A DNA stretch of 64,000 nucleotides, taken from assembly GCA_035295745.1 (NCBI GenBank), contig DATGIL010000072.1, positions 124,001 through 188,000 of the forward strand, written 5' to 3'. The notes beneath the pieces were generated by a model. The model had not been told where the DNA came from. It saw only the letters and a program-made list of their open reading frames with translations, and ran no database searches. Below, in pieces: positions 1-8,060 of this stretch. Position numbers and translations under genes: made by a program. Every line of letters starts with the position of its first letter. The first letter of the stretch is position 1. Source of the DNA: JAIQFL01 sp035295745. GTDB lineage: Bacteria > Acidobacteriota > Terriglobia > Bryobacterales > Bryobacteraceae.

Positions 1-416
1 GCGCTCAGTTCGGCCAGATTCCACTCCGGAAACTGGCGGCGCAGAAACAGACGGAAACGCTCGCGAAATACCAGCTTTCCGCTGCGCTGGCCCATCTCCG
101 CACCGGCGCGACGTGAGAGGTCCAGCAGAAACAGCGGACCTTCCCGCTTCCCGAAGCGCTCCACGCACAACTCCAGGCGCGCCGGGGTGGGATCCTTAGC
201 GGCAGTCACTCGCCGCGTCAGATTCCGCGTTCGGTCCCAGGCCTGCAGGAGAAGCCGCGAGCCACGCACCTCGAGTTCGAAGTTCTCCGCGGTGATGGCG
301 AGTAACTCTTCGCCGGGTTCGAGCAGGGCCGGCTCGCGACAGTTTTTGAGGAAGCCCTCGATGACCGCACGGATCTCGACGGCACTTCGTCCGCCGGCCC
401 GCTGGGAGGCTATCAC
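1..416 (-). CDS. Hypothetical protein, 3' end outside the window
   Basis: An open frame runs leftward off the window edge. The likely start is the GTG at 414-416, because no ATG lies upstream in frame. About 138 residues are visible, with no signal peptide or membrane segment. The protein is rich in Arg, Leu and Glu, including a stretch reading LFLLDLSRRAGAEMGQRSG. I do not recognise the family. Unbroken reading with no stop over 416 bases and natural-looking composition support a real gene; the overlapping frames at the same place look like shadows. Confidence 0.6.
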   Translation of the reverse strand, partial: MIASQRAGGRSAVEIRAVIEGFLKNCREPALLEPGEELLAITAENFELEVRGSRLLLQAWDRTRNLTRRVTAAKDPTPARLELCVERFGKREGPLFLLDLSRRAGAEMGQRSGKLVFRERFRLFLRRQFPEWNLAELS

Positions 417-476
417 GTGAAACCGGATTATAGCGCGCGGCTCGACCTCTGCCTATCGATGATATAGTTTTCGAAT

Positions 477-1586
477 ATGCAAGCAAGCGCTCTTGTGATG
501 CTGGTGGCACTGCTGCCAATGGCCACCGCACAGGATCATCCGCGTGCCGCCCTGCCCGCGATTCCGGCCCCTCTCAGCGCGCCCAAACCCGGACCCGCGA
601 CGGACGCTCCGTACGCGCCGCAACCCATTCTGCAGGGCGGGATCGTGATGACGCTGTATCCGCCCGGCTCGCCGTACCTCAAAATGGATCGCATCAAAGA
701 GCCCGAGCAGTACAACATGAGCCAGGCTGTGCCGGGGCGTATCAGCAGCATTGTGAACATTCACAATCCGTCGATTGAAGTGCACACCGTGGAGCGCGGC
801 ATCAATACCGGCGCGGCGATTATCGTAGTGGCCGGCGGCGGCCACAATTCGCTCAACGTGGGCGGCGAGAGCGCTGACTTCGTGCCTTTCTTCTACAACT
901 ACGGCATCAACACCATCATTCTGCGGAGCCGTCTGCGCCGCGACGGCTACAATCCGCAGACGGACGAAGTTTACGACGCGCAGCAGTCGATCCGCATGGT
1001 GCGCGCGTATGCGAAGGAGTGGAATCTCGATCCCAACAAGATCGGCATCATGGGATTCTCAGCGGGCGCGGAACTGACTTCCGCCGCCGCGGTCTTGTAT
1101 GAGGATTGGGATAAGAAGAACAGTGACCCCGCAGATCCTCTGGCCGGAGTCACTTCGCGTCCTGACTTCGTGGGAATTATCTATCCGGGGCCGACGCCCT
1201 TCGCGCGCAATCGCACAGCGCCGCCGATTCCCCGCAATGCCCCGCCGGCCTTCATCGCCTGCGCCGGCTCCGACGACCAGATGCACACCATTTGGGCGAT
1301 GGATTACTTCTCCGCGATGCTTGCCATCCGCATTCCGAATATCGAGATGCATCTGTACGGCAACGGCCGCCATCCCGGCGATCCACTGCCGGATGGCAGT
1401 CGAATGTCCGGCGGTCTGACGGATCGGAACGACATTCCCTACGGCACCTGGCAGTATCGCTTCATCGACTGGTTCCGGGATTTGGGTTTCCTGCAGAAGT
1501 CCGGGGTGGAGACGAAAGCAGCGAAGGACATTCAGGCCTATCTTGCCACGCCGCCTCGTGGCGGTGGCCGGCGCGGACAGGAGTAG
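477..1586 (+). CDS. Secreted alpha/beta hydrolase (acetyl esterase-like)
   Basis: A 369-residue protein with a signal peptide (cleavage probably after ATAQ, about residue 19). The alpha/beta-hydrolase fold shows as a beta-strand and oxyanion region (AAIIVVAGGGH), the nucleophile elbow GFSAG with Ser at about residue 195, a candidate acid in GSDDQMH (about 266) and a candidate base in NGRHPG (about 299). This pattern fits acetyl-xylan or short-chain esterases of the BD-FAE type acting in the periplasm or outside; the substrate is inferred only. A TATAGT box at 463-468 sits just 8 bases before the ATG, so the leader may be very short. It stands alone, convergent with the permease gene downstream. 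Confidence 0.8.
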   Translation: MQASALVMLVALLPMATAQDHPRAALPAIPAPLSAPKPGPATDAPYAPQPILQGGIVMTLYPPGSPYLKMDRIKEPEQYNMSQAVPGRISSIVNIHNPSIEVHTVERGINTGAAIIVVAGGGHNSLNVGGESADFVPFFYNYGINTIILRSRLRRDGYNPQTDEVYDAQQSIRMVRAYAKEWNLDPNKIGIMGFSAGAELTSAAAVLYEDWDKKNSDPADPLAGVTSRPDFVGIIYPGPTPFARNRTAPPIPRNAPPAFIACAGSDDQMHTIWAMDYFSAMLAIRIPNIEMHLYGNGRHPGDPLPDGSRMSGGLTDRNDIPYGTWQYRFIDWFRDLGFLQKSGVETKAAKDIQAYLATPPRGGGRRGQE

Positions 1587-1596
1587 CGAGGAGCCA

Positions 1597-1619
1597 CCCA
1601 ACCCCCAACCCCCAACCCC
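1597..1619 (-). other. Potential G-quadruplex motif between convergent genes
   Basis: On the minus strand four G-runs (4, 5, 5 and 3 G) are separated by TT loops. It lies in the 45-bp gap between two convergent stop codons. The related string AACCCCCAACCCCTGCTT recurs at 11008-11025, also directly beyond the 3' end of a gene. Confidence 0.5.
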
Positions 1620-1631
1620 TGCTTCCAACGT

Positions 1632-4334
1632 TTACTCCGCCCGCAGCGCCGTCATGGGATCGAGCCTTGCGGCGTTCCGAGCGGGCAAGTACGCCGCGCC
1701 TAACGCCACCGCGACCAGTAGTCCTGCTGCTGCGGTGAGCGTGAGCGGGTCGTCGGGAGCAACGCCGTAGAGGCTGGTGTGAATCAGCTTCGAGGCCGCC
1801 CAGACTAACCCGCTCCCCACCGCCAGTCCCACGGCAATAAGCCCCGCAGTCTCCCGAATGACCATGGCGACCACCCGGCTTGGCCGCGCTCCCAGAGCGA
1901 TTCGAACCGCCATTTCGTTTCTTCGCCGCGCGACGCCATACGACAGCACACCATACAACCCGATCGCAGCGAGGACGAGGGCTACGCATCCAAAGACCTC
2001 CGCCAGTTGGGCCGTCGCGCGGTCGGCTGCCAGCATCGGCGTCACCTGCTCTTCCAGCGTCCGCGCCGAGGCAATCAGTAGCGAAGCATCCACTCGCTGC
2101 ACCGCCTGGCGAACGGCGGCAAGCACCGGCATGTGTTCGTCAGCGGTTCGAATCAGAAACGTGACCCGCACGGCGCCGGATCCCACCGGCTGCGCCAAAG
2201 GCACGTAGAATCGTGACGGGACTTCGTCCCGGAGTGTCTCCGTGCGCGCGTTCCTGGCGACACCCACGATATGGCAGGCAGTCTTGCTTGCGCCATCGCC
2301 GGCCGTGATTCCCGCACCGATGGGGTTTCGCCCCGCGAAGAACTGCCTGGCGAACGCTTCGTTGACCACGCAGACACGCGGCGCGTTCGGACCGTCGCTA
2401 TCGAGAATGTCGCGCCCCAGAATCAGGGAGTCGCCGAGCGTCGCGAAATACCTTGGTCCCACCAGGTCTAGATTCGACTCACGGTCTTTGTCTTGGGTTG
2501 GTGTGAAGCCTTCCACTTGAACGGATGATTCGGAGGTGGAGCCGGTAAAGATGCCGTTCTCCGAAAAGCTGACGGCGCGAACCCCCGGAATCCGCTGGAA
2601 GTCCCCGGCCAATTGGCGAAACAGCGCAGCGCTGCGGGTTGCGTCGTAGCCTGCTTCGTGCGTGTTGATTTTGACCAGCAGCAGACGCTCCGCCGGATAC
2701 CCGAGATTCGCGTGCTGCAGGTTGTACAAGGTCCGCGCCAGCAAACCGGCGCCAGCCAGTAAAGGCAGGGATAGCGCCAGTTGCAGGCTGACCAGAGACC
2801 GGCCCCAATGCGTCCCACCGGCGACACCACGTCCTTGTTCCTTCAGAACCGTGCTTGTGCCCGTGTTGGTGACTTGCCAGGCGGGCAGAAGTCCGAACAG
2901 TAGGGCGGCTGTCAGAGTGACTGCCAGGGTAAATGCGAGCACCAGTGGATCCACTGCGAAACCCATCCGGAAATCCTGGTCGGCCTCCACCAGCAGGCGC
3001 ACCAGCGCGCCGTGAACGCCGTAAGCCGTCGCTAGCCCAGCGAGACCCCCGGCGACCGCCAGCACCAGGCTCTCGGTCACCAGCTGGCGGATCAGGCGTC
3101 CGCGGCTTGCACCGAGCGATAGCCGCAAAGACATTTCCGACCTGCGTGCCGCTCCCCGCGCGAGCAACAGATTGGCCAGATTGGCGCAGGCAATCAGGAG
3201 CAACACGCCGACCCCTGCCAGGAGGGCCGTGAGCGAGGTGGAGAACTTCTTGCGCGCCTCCGATGCCCCCGTTCCCGCGGCTCGCGCCCGGAGGTGTTGA
3301 TCGAGCAGCTTGCGCCTCTCCTGCAAGGTCGCGGCGCCGTAGAACGATTCCAAGCCCGCATGAAATACGGCATTGACCTCGGCTTCGGCCCGCGCTGCCG
3401 TGATGCCCGGCTGCAAGCGGCCGAATACATGCAGGAACATCGTCTTCGACGGGGGCGTGTCGTGAAGCCAGTCCTCGCCCGGCACGACGCCCGGCTGCAT
3501 GCGCAGCGGAATCCACACGTCCGGCTGCTGTCCCACCGTCTCGCCGACAAAATCAGGAGGCGTGACACCGATGATGGTGAGCACAGCATTTCTAACGGTG
3601 AAAGTCCTGCCCAGCACTTGTGGGGCGCCGCCGAAACGGCGCTGCCAATAGGCGTAGCTGATCACGGCGTGCGGCGAAGCGGTCCGATCGTCGTCCGCGT
3701 CGAACACACGTCCCAGTGCCGCTCCGACCCCCAACACCTGGAAGTAGCCGCCGGAGACCAGCCGTCCCTGAGCCTCCTCCCACTGCGATCCCTCGTATCG
3801 AACCTGCCAGCTGGAGAGAAAGCTCTGCGTGGCCATCACACCGGAGAGGGTATGCACTTGGTCGCGCAACTCCTCGAACTCCTGATAGGTGAGCCAGTCG
3901 CGGTCGCCGGTCACGTCGCCGTGCCAGCCGCCGGCCGACTCGGGATTGGAGAACATCACCAATTCGCCAGGCTTCGAGACTGCGGGCAGGGAAGCGTGCA
4001 GTACCCCATTCCAGAGGCTGAAGATCGCGGTGTTAGCGCCGATGCCGAGCGCCAGCGACAGAATCGCCACGGCGGTGAAACCGGGCCGAGTCGCCAGGAC
4101 GCGGAAGGCATATCGCAGGTCTTGATGAATCACGTGGCAGTGCTCCTTGGGGGCGATGGTCAGCGCGTCCGTCGCCGCCATGAGCCACAACGTCGTTTGC
4201 CGCACCAGGCTTCCCGTTCGCCGTGCGTCGCCCATCTGCTCGGCAAACATCAACTCCATCTGGCGGCCGTACTCCTGCCGGAAGGCGGCCGGATAACAGT
4301 ACAGCATCGCCTGAAACAAGAAATCAGCGCGCAT
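1632..4334 (-). CDS. ADOP-type ABC transporter permease (MacB/FtsX-like)
   Basis: A 900-residue protein with the full architecture of the acidobacterial duplicated orphan permease family. It has a short N-terminal region (YPAAFRQEYGRQM), a first MacB-type periplasmic domain with a leading helix (GFTAVAILSLALGIGANTAIFS), an FtsX permease block with three helices near residues 370-500, then a second periplasmic domain and a second FtsX block ending in ARLDPMTALRAE. No ATPase gene is adjacent, which is normal for this family. Its ATG directly abuts the stop of the padR-like gene, so the two are probably cotranscribed and the permease is likely controlled by that repressor. Substrate unknown. Confidence 0.9.
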   Translation of the reverse strand: MRADFLFQAMLYCYPAAFRQEYGRQMELMFAEQMGDARRTGSLVRQTTLWLMAATDALTIAPKEHCHVIHQDLRYAFRVLATRPGFTAVAILSLALGIGANTAIFSLWNGVLHASLPAVSKPGELVMFSNPESAGGWHGDVTGDRDWLTYQEFEELRDQVHTLSGVMATQSFLSSWQVRYEGSQWEEAQGRLVSGGYFQVLGVGAALGRVFDADDDRTASPHAVISYAYWQRRFGGAPQVLGRTFTVRNAVLTIIGVTPPDFVGETVGQQPDVWIPLRMQPGVVPGEDWLHDTPPSKTMFLHVFGRLQPGITAARAEAEVNAVFHAGLESFYGAATLQERRKLLDQHLRARAAGTGASEARKKFSTSLTALLAGVGVLLLIACANLANLLLARGAARRSEMSLRLSLGASRGRLIRQLVTESLVLAVAGGLAGLATAYGVHGALVRLLVEADQDFRMGFAVDPLVLAFTLAVTLTAALLFGLLPAWQVTNTGTSTVLKEQGRGVAGGTHWGRSLVSLQLALSLPLLAGAGLLARTLYNLQHANLGYPAERLLLVKINTHEAGYDATRSAALFRQLAGDFQRIPGVRAVSFSENGIFTGSTSESSVQVEGFTPTQDKDRESNLDLVGPRYFATLGDSLILGRDILDSDGPNAPRVCVVNEAFARQFFAGRNPIGAGITAGDGASKTACHIVGVARNARTETLRDEVPSRFYVPLAQPVGSGAVRVTFLIRTADEHMPVLAAVRQAVQRVDASLLIASARTLEEQVTPMLAADRATAQLAEVFGCVALVLAAIGLYGVLSYGVARRRNEMAVRIALGARPSRVVAMVIRETAGLIAVGLAVGSGLVWAASKLIHTSLYGVAPDDPLTLTAAAGLLVAVALGAAYLPARNAARLDPMTALRAE

Positions 4335-4688
4335 CTACGACCCCGGCACCAGTCCGGTCTCGCGGGCCTGTTTCAGCATGGCATTCAGCCGCTCCACTTC
4401 GGCCGCCGCGACGCGCCTGCCGAAGCGGGTCAGGCGGTAGTAGCGCCGCCGCTCATCGCTGCTCGAAGGGTCTGGGCTCTCGGCGAGTTCCTCGATCAGC
4501 CCCTGATCGAGCATGCGGCGAATCGAACTATACAGCGTGCCCGCGCTCAACTGCACTTTGCCTTCGGTCCGCGCCGCGACATCTTGCATGATGGAGTATC
4601 CATGACGGTCGCGATCGGCAAGCGCGATCAAAATGTGAAAGACTCCCGTCGGCAGCGGCAGCAGCGATTCCGGACTTGTTTCTCGCAT
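4335..4688 (-). CDS. PadR family transcriptional regulator
   Basis: A winged-helix repressor of about 117 residues. Visible features are the PadR N-terminal helix region (FHILIALADRDRHGYSIMQDV), the wing segment (LSAGTLYSSIRRMLDQGLIEE), a YRLTRFGRR strand and a C-terminal dimerisation helix. I chose the ATG at 4688 because homologous sequence begins there and a CAGGG sits just upstream; an in-frame start at 4739 would add 17 unlikely residues. It is immediately upstream of the orphan permease with no gap, the standard pairing for this group. It probably senses an unknown ligand and represses its own operon. Confidence 0.88.
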   Translation of the reverse strand: MRETSPESLLPLPTGVFHILIALADRDRHGYSIMQDVAARTEGKVQLSAGTLYSSIRRMLDQGLIEELAESPDPSSSDERRRYYRLTRFGRRVAAAEVERLNAMLKQARETGLVPGS

Positions 4689-4710
4689 CCCTGGAACTCT
4701 ATCGGCTTCG

Positions 4711-4734
4711 AGTATAGCGGTACCAAGTATACTT
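4711..4734. promoter_or_regulatory. Candidate PadR operator
   Basis: Two GTATA half-sites flank GGTACC, and the perfect 10-bp palindrome AAGTATACTT covers 4725-4734. The site lies 23-46 bases upstream of the padR-like start, where a self-repressing PadR would bind. Confidence 0.4.
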
Positions 4735-4774
4735 GTCAACAGTAGAGGCTGCGATTTTGGCGAGTGTCAAAGCA

Positions 4775-4895
4775 GAGTGTCAAACGAGATGCCCCGCCGT
4801 CGTTTAGCAGGTGTGGAACTCAGCTATGAAGAAGCGGCCATGAGCAAAGCGATGGAAGTCCAAGACCATAGCTTCGAAGCGCTCTTTGCCGCGCA
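4775..4895 (+). repeat. Left copy of 121-bp direct repeat flanking the RM operon
   Basis: Matches 7483-7603 at 119 of 121 positions; the differences are at 4863 (A against G) and 4869 (T against G). It contains the first ~36 codons of the sigma-factor gene. Similarity stops abruptly on both sides. Confidence 0.93.
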
Positions 4896-5106
4896 ATTCC
4901 GGCAGACCCGGGCTTGGCGGGCAAGCAACACGAAGTTATCAGTCGTTTGTATATTGCAGCCCGTTCGTTATTTCCGGCTCTCCAAGAACGTTACGACATG
5001 CCCGCGTAGCGCCGCCGAGAATCGCTTGAAACTCAAGTCCTCGGCAGGTTGCGTGATCACCGTCTTCTGCGAATTCGTCGCCATAACGAGGCAAGCGGCA
5101 CTGTAG
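4789..5106 (+). pseudogene. Truncated 5' remnant of the sigma-factor gene
   Basis: The first ~36 residues (MPRRRLAGVELSYEEAAMSK and on to EALFAA) are almost identical to the intact sigma factor at 7497. After position 4895 the frame continues into unrelated sequence, antisense to the restriction endonuclease gene, and gives residues with no sigma-factor character. This is therefore the duplicated target fragment left by insertion of the restriction-modification genes. It probably retains the original upstream region of the sigma gene (4740-4774). Confidence 0.8.
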
Positions 5107-5684
5107 ACCCGTTCCAAAACCAGTCGTCGACAGAGCAGTTCGTAACGCTCGCTGTACGAGGCCCTGTCGAAAGCCGGGTCCACTCTGAAATACGGTTCCT
5201 TGTTGCGGACCGGCGTCTTGACTCTGGCGCAATCTTCCAACAGGAAGAAATACCCAAGAAACGGGGTGGGCGTCTTGCCGAACCGACCTTCCCGGTAAGC
5301 GACCCAGATATCGGTAGCGCTGCCGATGGCCTCCTCAGAGCGGTTGTTGAAATTGTTGCCGAAAGACGGCCCGACCTGCGATTTGAATTCCATTGCGGTC
5401 ACGAGCTGGCCTTCCGAGACGACTATCAAGTCCCATTTCTTTTCCGAACGATAATAGCCGGGCAACTCAAGCGATGTACGGGTTTTCACGTCGAGTTTAT
5501 CCAGGCCCGCATCACAGAGAATGTCTGCGACCAGGACTTCCAGGGCACCCATCTGGACGCCGCCCGTGACCTCGCCGCGAGTGCCTGCGTCGATCTTGCC
5601 GCCTTTTATCTGTTTTGCCTTGTTCTTCGCTCGAGCGTCCCAGTAGCTTTGAACGGCGCGTCGCAGTCTTCTCTCAATGTTCAA
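4968..5684 (-). CDS. Type II restriction endonuclease, PaeR7I/XhoI family
   Basis: A 238-residue protein, close to the ~245 of PaeR7I. It carries the family's conserved blocks: AVQSYWDAR near the N-terminus, DAGTRGEVTGGVQMGALE, ELPGYYR, and the PD-(D/E)XK core with Asp85, Glu99 and Lys101 in the EFK motif, followed by GPSFGNNFNNRSEEAIGSA. Family members cut CTCGAG, so that specificity is expected here. Its ATG overlaps the end of the methyltransferase gene by 11 bases, giving an M-then-R operon. A CTCGAG site lies inside the gene itself (5630-5635). Confidence 0.93.
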   Translation of the reverse strand: MNIERRLRRAVQSYWDARAKNKAKQIKGGKIDAGTRGEVTGGVQMGALEVLVADILCDAGLDKLDVKTRTSLELPGYYRSEKKWDLIVVSEGQLVTAMEFKSQVGPSFGNNFNNRSEEAIGSATDIWVAYREGRFGKTPTPFLGYFFLLEDCARVKTPVRNKEPYFRVDPAFDRASYSERYELLCRRLVLERVYSAACLVMATNSQKTVITQPAEDLSFKRFSAALRGHVVTFLESRK

Positions 5685-7386
5685 GCGCCCTCTCGATATC
5701 CGGTTTGTCGACGCCGTAGATTTCTAGAGCGGCCAGCGTCGCCCGTTGTCTGTCACGCGCACGGAAGGCTTCAATAAGCTCGGTTGCCTGGGGCCGGGAA
5801 AGTATTTCAGGATCGGGTACGCGGATCCGGCGCAGATACTGTGCTTGGAACCGGAGATATCCACCGCGCATGCGGACACCGTACGATTCGACAAAGAATT
5901 GCCCGACCGCAGACAGCAGAAGTCCACCAAGTACCTCAAGGTCCCAGTCATCCGATTGGATGAAGTACAAGTTGTGGTGCGGATAGGTTTCGCCGTTGTC
6001 CAGTACTGGATCGAGCACGTTCTTGATATCGGCAATATAGAGTTTTGGCTTGGCCGTCAGTGCGTGTGTGACGCGGTCGATAGTTTTATACCACCCGTGG
6101 CTGTTCTTCACCGCCGTATGGCGTTTCTTGAGTGCGGTGACGTGCTTTTCAAAATACGCACGCAGTTTCGGATATTGGTCCAGAGCCACTAATCCGTTGT
6201 TGTTCCACGGGTCTACAAGATAGTGCCCGGACCATTTCATGGTACCTTCGCAGATATCACTCGCCATCGCCAACTTTAGCAGTCGGGACCGCTCCACCAG
6301 GCTCGTATCTTTGGTAATAAAAACACCGTCGTTGCCGGTCGCGACACCGATACCGACTTTTGCATAGGTTTCCAGCGCGGGGAAACGCTCTTCGAGCCGA
6401 CGCAGCAGCTTGAGTTGGTCCGGAGAATGGCAGGGCCAGGGCGCGGCACCTTTGAACCAAGTGTCAACCAGCGCCATCCGCAAGCCGCTGGGCCCAACCG
6501 TGTTCTCACCTCGTGCGGTTGCTTGCAGGGCCGCCGAAAGATCCTGACATGTGGCGCCTTCGACTTCCGGGCCGGCGCTCGCCACCACTGCCGACCTCTG
6601 GCTTTGACGCCGGATGACCGTTATGGCAGGGTAGGCGTCCACTTCATCGTGGAAAGCGTCGGCCTTATGCATCTCGATGATGACCTCAACTGAAAAATCA
6701 GCCGTGACCAACTCGCGCAATTCGGCGCCATATTGATTGCGCATCCATCGATCGGCGCATATGAATGCACAAACGCCGTTCTCGCGCAGCTGGCGCAAGG
6801 CGGCTTCGAAGAATGCGACGTACAGATCCGCTCTGCCGCGCATCGTGGGGTAAGCTTCTCGGTAGAACAAGGCCGTATCTTCTGGGATGTCCTCAAGCCG
6901 GACATAAGGCGGATTGCCGACTACGAAATCAGCATCATGGCTTGTGGACTCAAAGAGGTAGTCCCCCGTTCGGACCCAGGAACCGGCAAGGTCCTCCGCT
7001 ACATCACCCTTCACGCCACGCTCTGTCAATATGCCAGCCGCTAAGGTACGGGCCCGGCCTGCACTTTCGTCATCGAGCTCAAAAGCGATGAGGGATTCTC
7101 GGCAAGCTGATAAGGGCTTACCGACCCTCCGACAGGAATTGAGGAGCCGTTCGATCATCGGTCCCAGAAATGCGCCGTCGCCGGCAGCAGGTTCAACGGC
7201 AAGAGCATCAGTGAGATCCTTTTCCGATGTATATCCGGCCAGATCGAGAAGTAACTCGACGACCCAGCGTTTTGTGTAGACCACTCCTTTAGTCTCGAAA
7301 CGCGACAATGGCCGGAACGGGCGGGGAGGGGTGAGCAGCGACTGCTGGATTCCACGTGTGGTGCGCAATGTCTGGCTATACGGCAT
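5674..7386 (-). CDS. Type II adenine DNA methyltransferase (PaeR7I/XhoI partner)
   Basis: A 570-residue N6-adenine methyltransferase of the Eco57I/TaqI-like group. The SAM-binding motif EPAAGDGAF is near residues 65-73 and the catalytic motif NPPY near 158-161, followed by a long target-recognition C-terminal half. It should methylate the adenine in CTCGAG and protect host DNA from the adjacent nuclease. I prefer the ATG at 7386; a TTG at 7437 also opens the frame but falls inside the likely promoter. Transcribed leftward and overlapping the endonuclease gene. No control (C) protein gene is present. Confidence 0.92.
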   Translation of the reverse strand: MPYSQTLRTTRGIQQSLLTPPRPFRPLSRFETKGVVYTKRWVVELLLDLAGYTSEKDLTDALAVEPAAGDGAFLGPMIERLLNSCRRVGKPLSACRESLIAFELDDESAGRARTLAAGILTERGVKGDVAEDLAGSWVRTGDYLFESTSHDADFVVGNPPYVRLEDIPEDTALFYREAYPTMRGRADLYVAFFEAALRQLRENGVCAFICADRWMRNQYGAELRELVTADFSVEVIIEMHKADAFHDEVDAYPAITVIRRQSQRSAVVASAGPEVEGATCQDLSAALQATARGENTVGPSGLRMALVDTWFKGAAPWPCHSPDQLKLLRRLEERFPALETYAKVGIGVATGNDGVFITKDTSLVERSRLLKLAMASDICEGTMKWSGHYLVDPWNNNGLVALDQYPKLRAYFEKHVTALKKRHTAVKNSHGWYKTIDRVTHALTAKPKLYIADIKNVLDPVLDNGETYPHHNLYFIQSDDWDLEVLGGLLLSAVGQFFVESYGVRMRGGYLRFQAQYLRRIRVPDPEILSRPQATELIEAFRARDRQRATLAALEIYGVDKPDIERALEH

Positions 7387-7407
7387 TACATTCTCGGTGT
7401 CCTTACT

Positions 7408-7437
7408 ATAGTGTTGCTCTTTCGTACTAAAACGCAA
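7408..7437 (-). promoter_or_regulatory. Candidate promoter of the RM operon
   Basis: Reading leftward, TTGCGT (7432-7437) is 18 bases from CACTAT (7408-7413), overlapping an alternative -10 TATAGT. It lies about 20 bases upstream of the preferred methyltransferase start. Confidence 0.35.
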
Positions 7438-7482
7438 ATTGTTCGACCAGAACGCCCGACGGTAGGCATGTTCCTTCTAAAG

Positions 7483-7603
7483 GAGTGTCAAACGAGATGC
7501 CCCGCCGTCGTTTAGCAGGTGTGGAACTCAGCTATGAAGAAGCGGCCATGAGCAAAGCGATGGAAGTCCAGGACCAGAGCTTCGAAGCGCTCTTTGCCGC
7601 GCA
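7483..7603 (+). repeat. Right copy of 121-bp direct repeat flanking the RM operon
   Basis: The 119/121 match to 4775-4895. The insertion boundary falls inside the ribosome-binding region of the intact sigma gene: the AAAG of AAAGGAG (7479-7485) comes from the inserted side. Confidence 0.93.
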
Positions 7604-8060
7604 CTACCATCAACTTGCGAGGTTGATCTACCGCGTAGTCGGCGATACCGGGTATGCGGAGGAATTGGCGTCGGAGGCATTCTGGAAGCTGCATCGCAGT
7701 CCTCCGGCCTTTCACCAAAACCTCGCCGGCTGGCTGTACCGCACCGGATTGCGTCTGGCGCTGGACGGCCTCAAAAAGCAGCGGCGGCGCGCCCTTTACG
7801 AAGGTGCTGCCCCTGGCACAACTCCGATTCCGACTCCCGAACAAGACTTGGCGCGCCGTGAGGAGCAGGCACGCGTACGCCTGGTGTTATCGGCATTGAA
7901 ACCGGAATTTGCGTTGCTTCTGATACTGCGCAGCGAGGGTCTCACACTCAAAGAGTCCGCTGCTGCGCTCGACTGTAACCCGTCATCGGTGGGCACTTTT
8001 ACCGCGCGTGCCGAGACAGCTTTCCGGAAGGAGTGGGAGAGGCGTTATGGAAAACAATAA
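7497..8060 (+). CDS. ECF-like RNA polymerase sigma factor
   Basis: About 187 residues. Region 2 is visible around LIYRVVGDTGYAEELASEAFWKL, with the following WLYRTGLRLALDGLKK helix. Region 4 appears near the C-terminus as LSALKPEFALLLILRSEGLTLKESAAALDC and FTARAETAFRKEW, a helix-turn-helix for the -35 element. I chose ATG 7497 because AAAGGAG precedes it by 11 bases; a GTG at 7485 and an ATG at 7560 are alternatives. The next gene overlaps it by 14 bases and encodes a single-pass membrane protein, the usual sigma/anti-sigma layout. Its promoter must now lie in inserted DNA. Confidence 0.82.
   Translation: MPRRRLAGVELSYEEAAMSKAMEVQDQSFEALFAAHYHQLARLIYRVVGDTGYAEELASEAFWKLHRSPPAFHQNLAGWLYRTGLRLALDGLKKQRRRALYEGAAPGTTPIPTPEQDLARREEQARVRLVLSALKPEFALLLILRSEGLTLKESAAALDCNPSSVGTFTARAETAFRKEWERRYGKQ

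Noticed and set aside
3294..4745. A 483-codon plus-strand frame across the permease and padR genes
   Set aside because: It is antisense to two well-supported genes, and its translation has no domain character. Long antisense frames are expected at this GC content.
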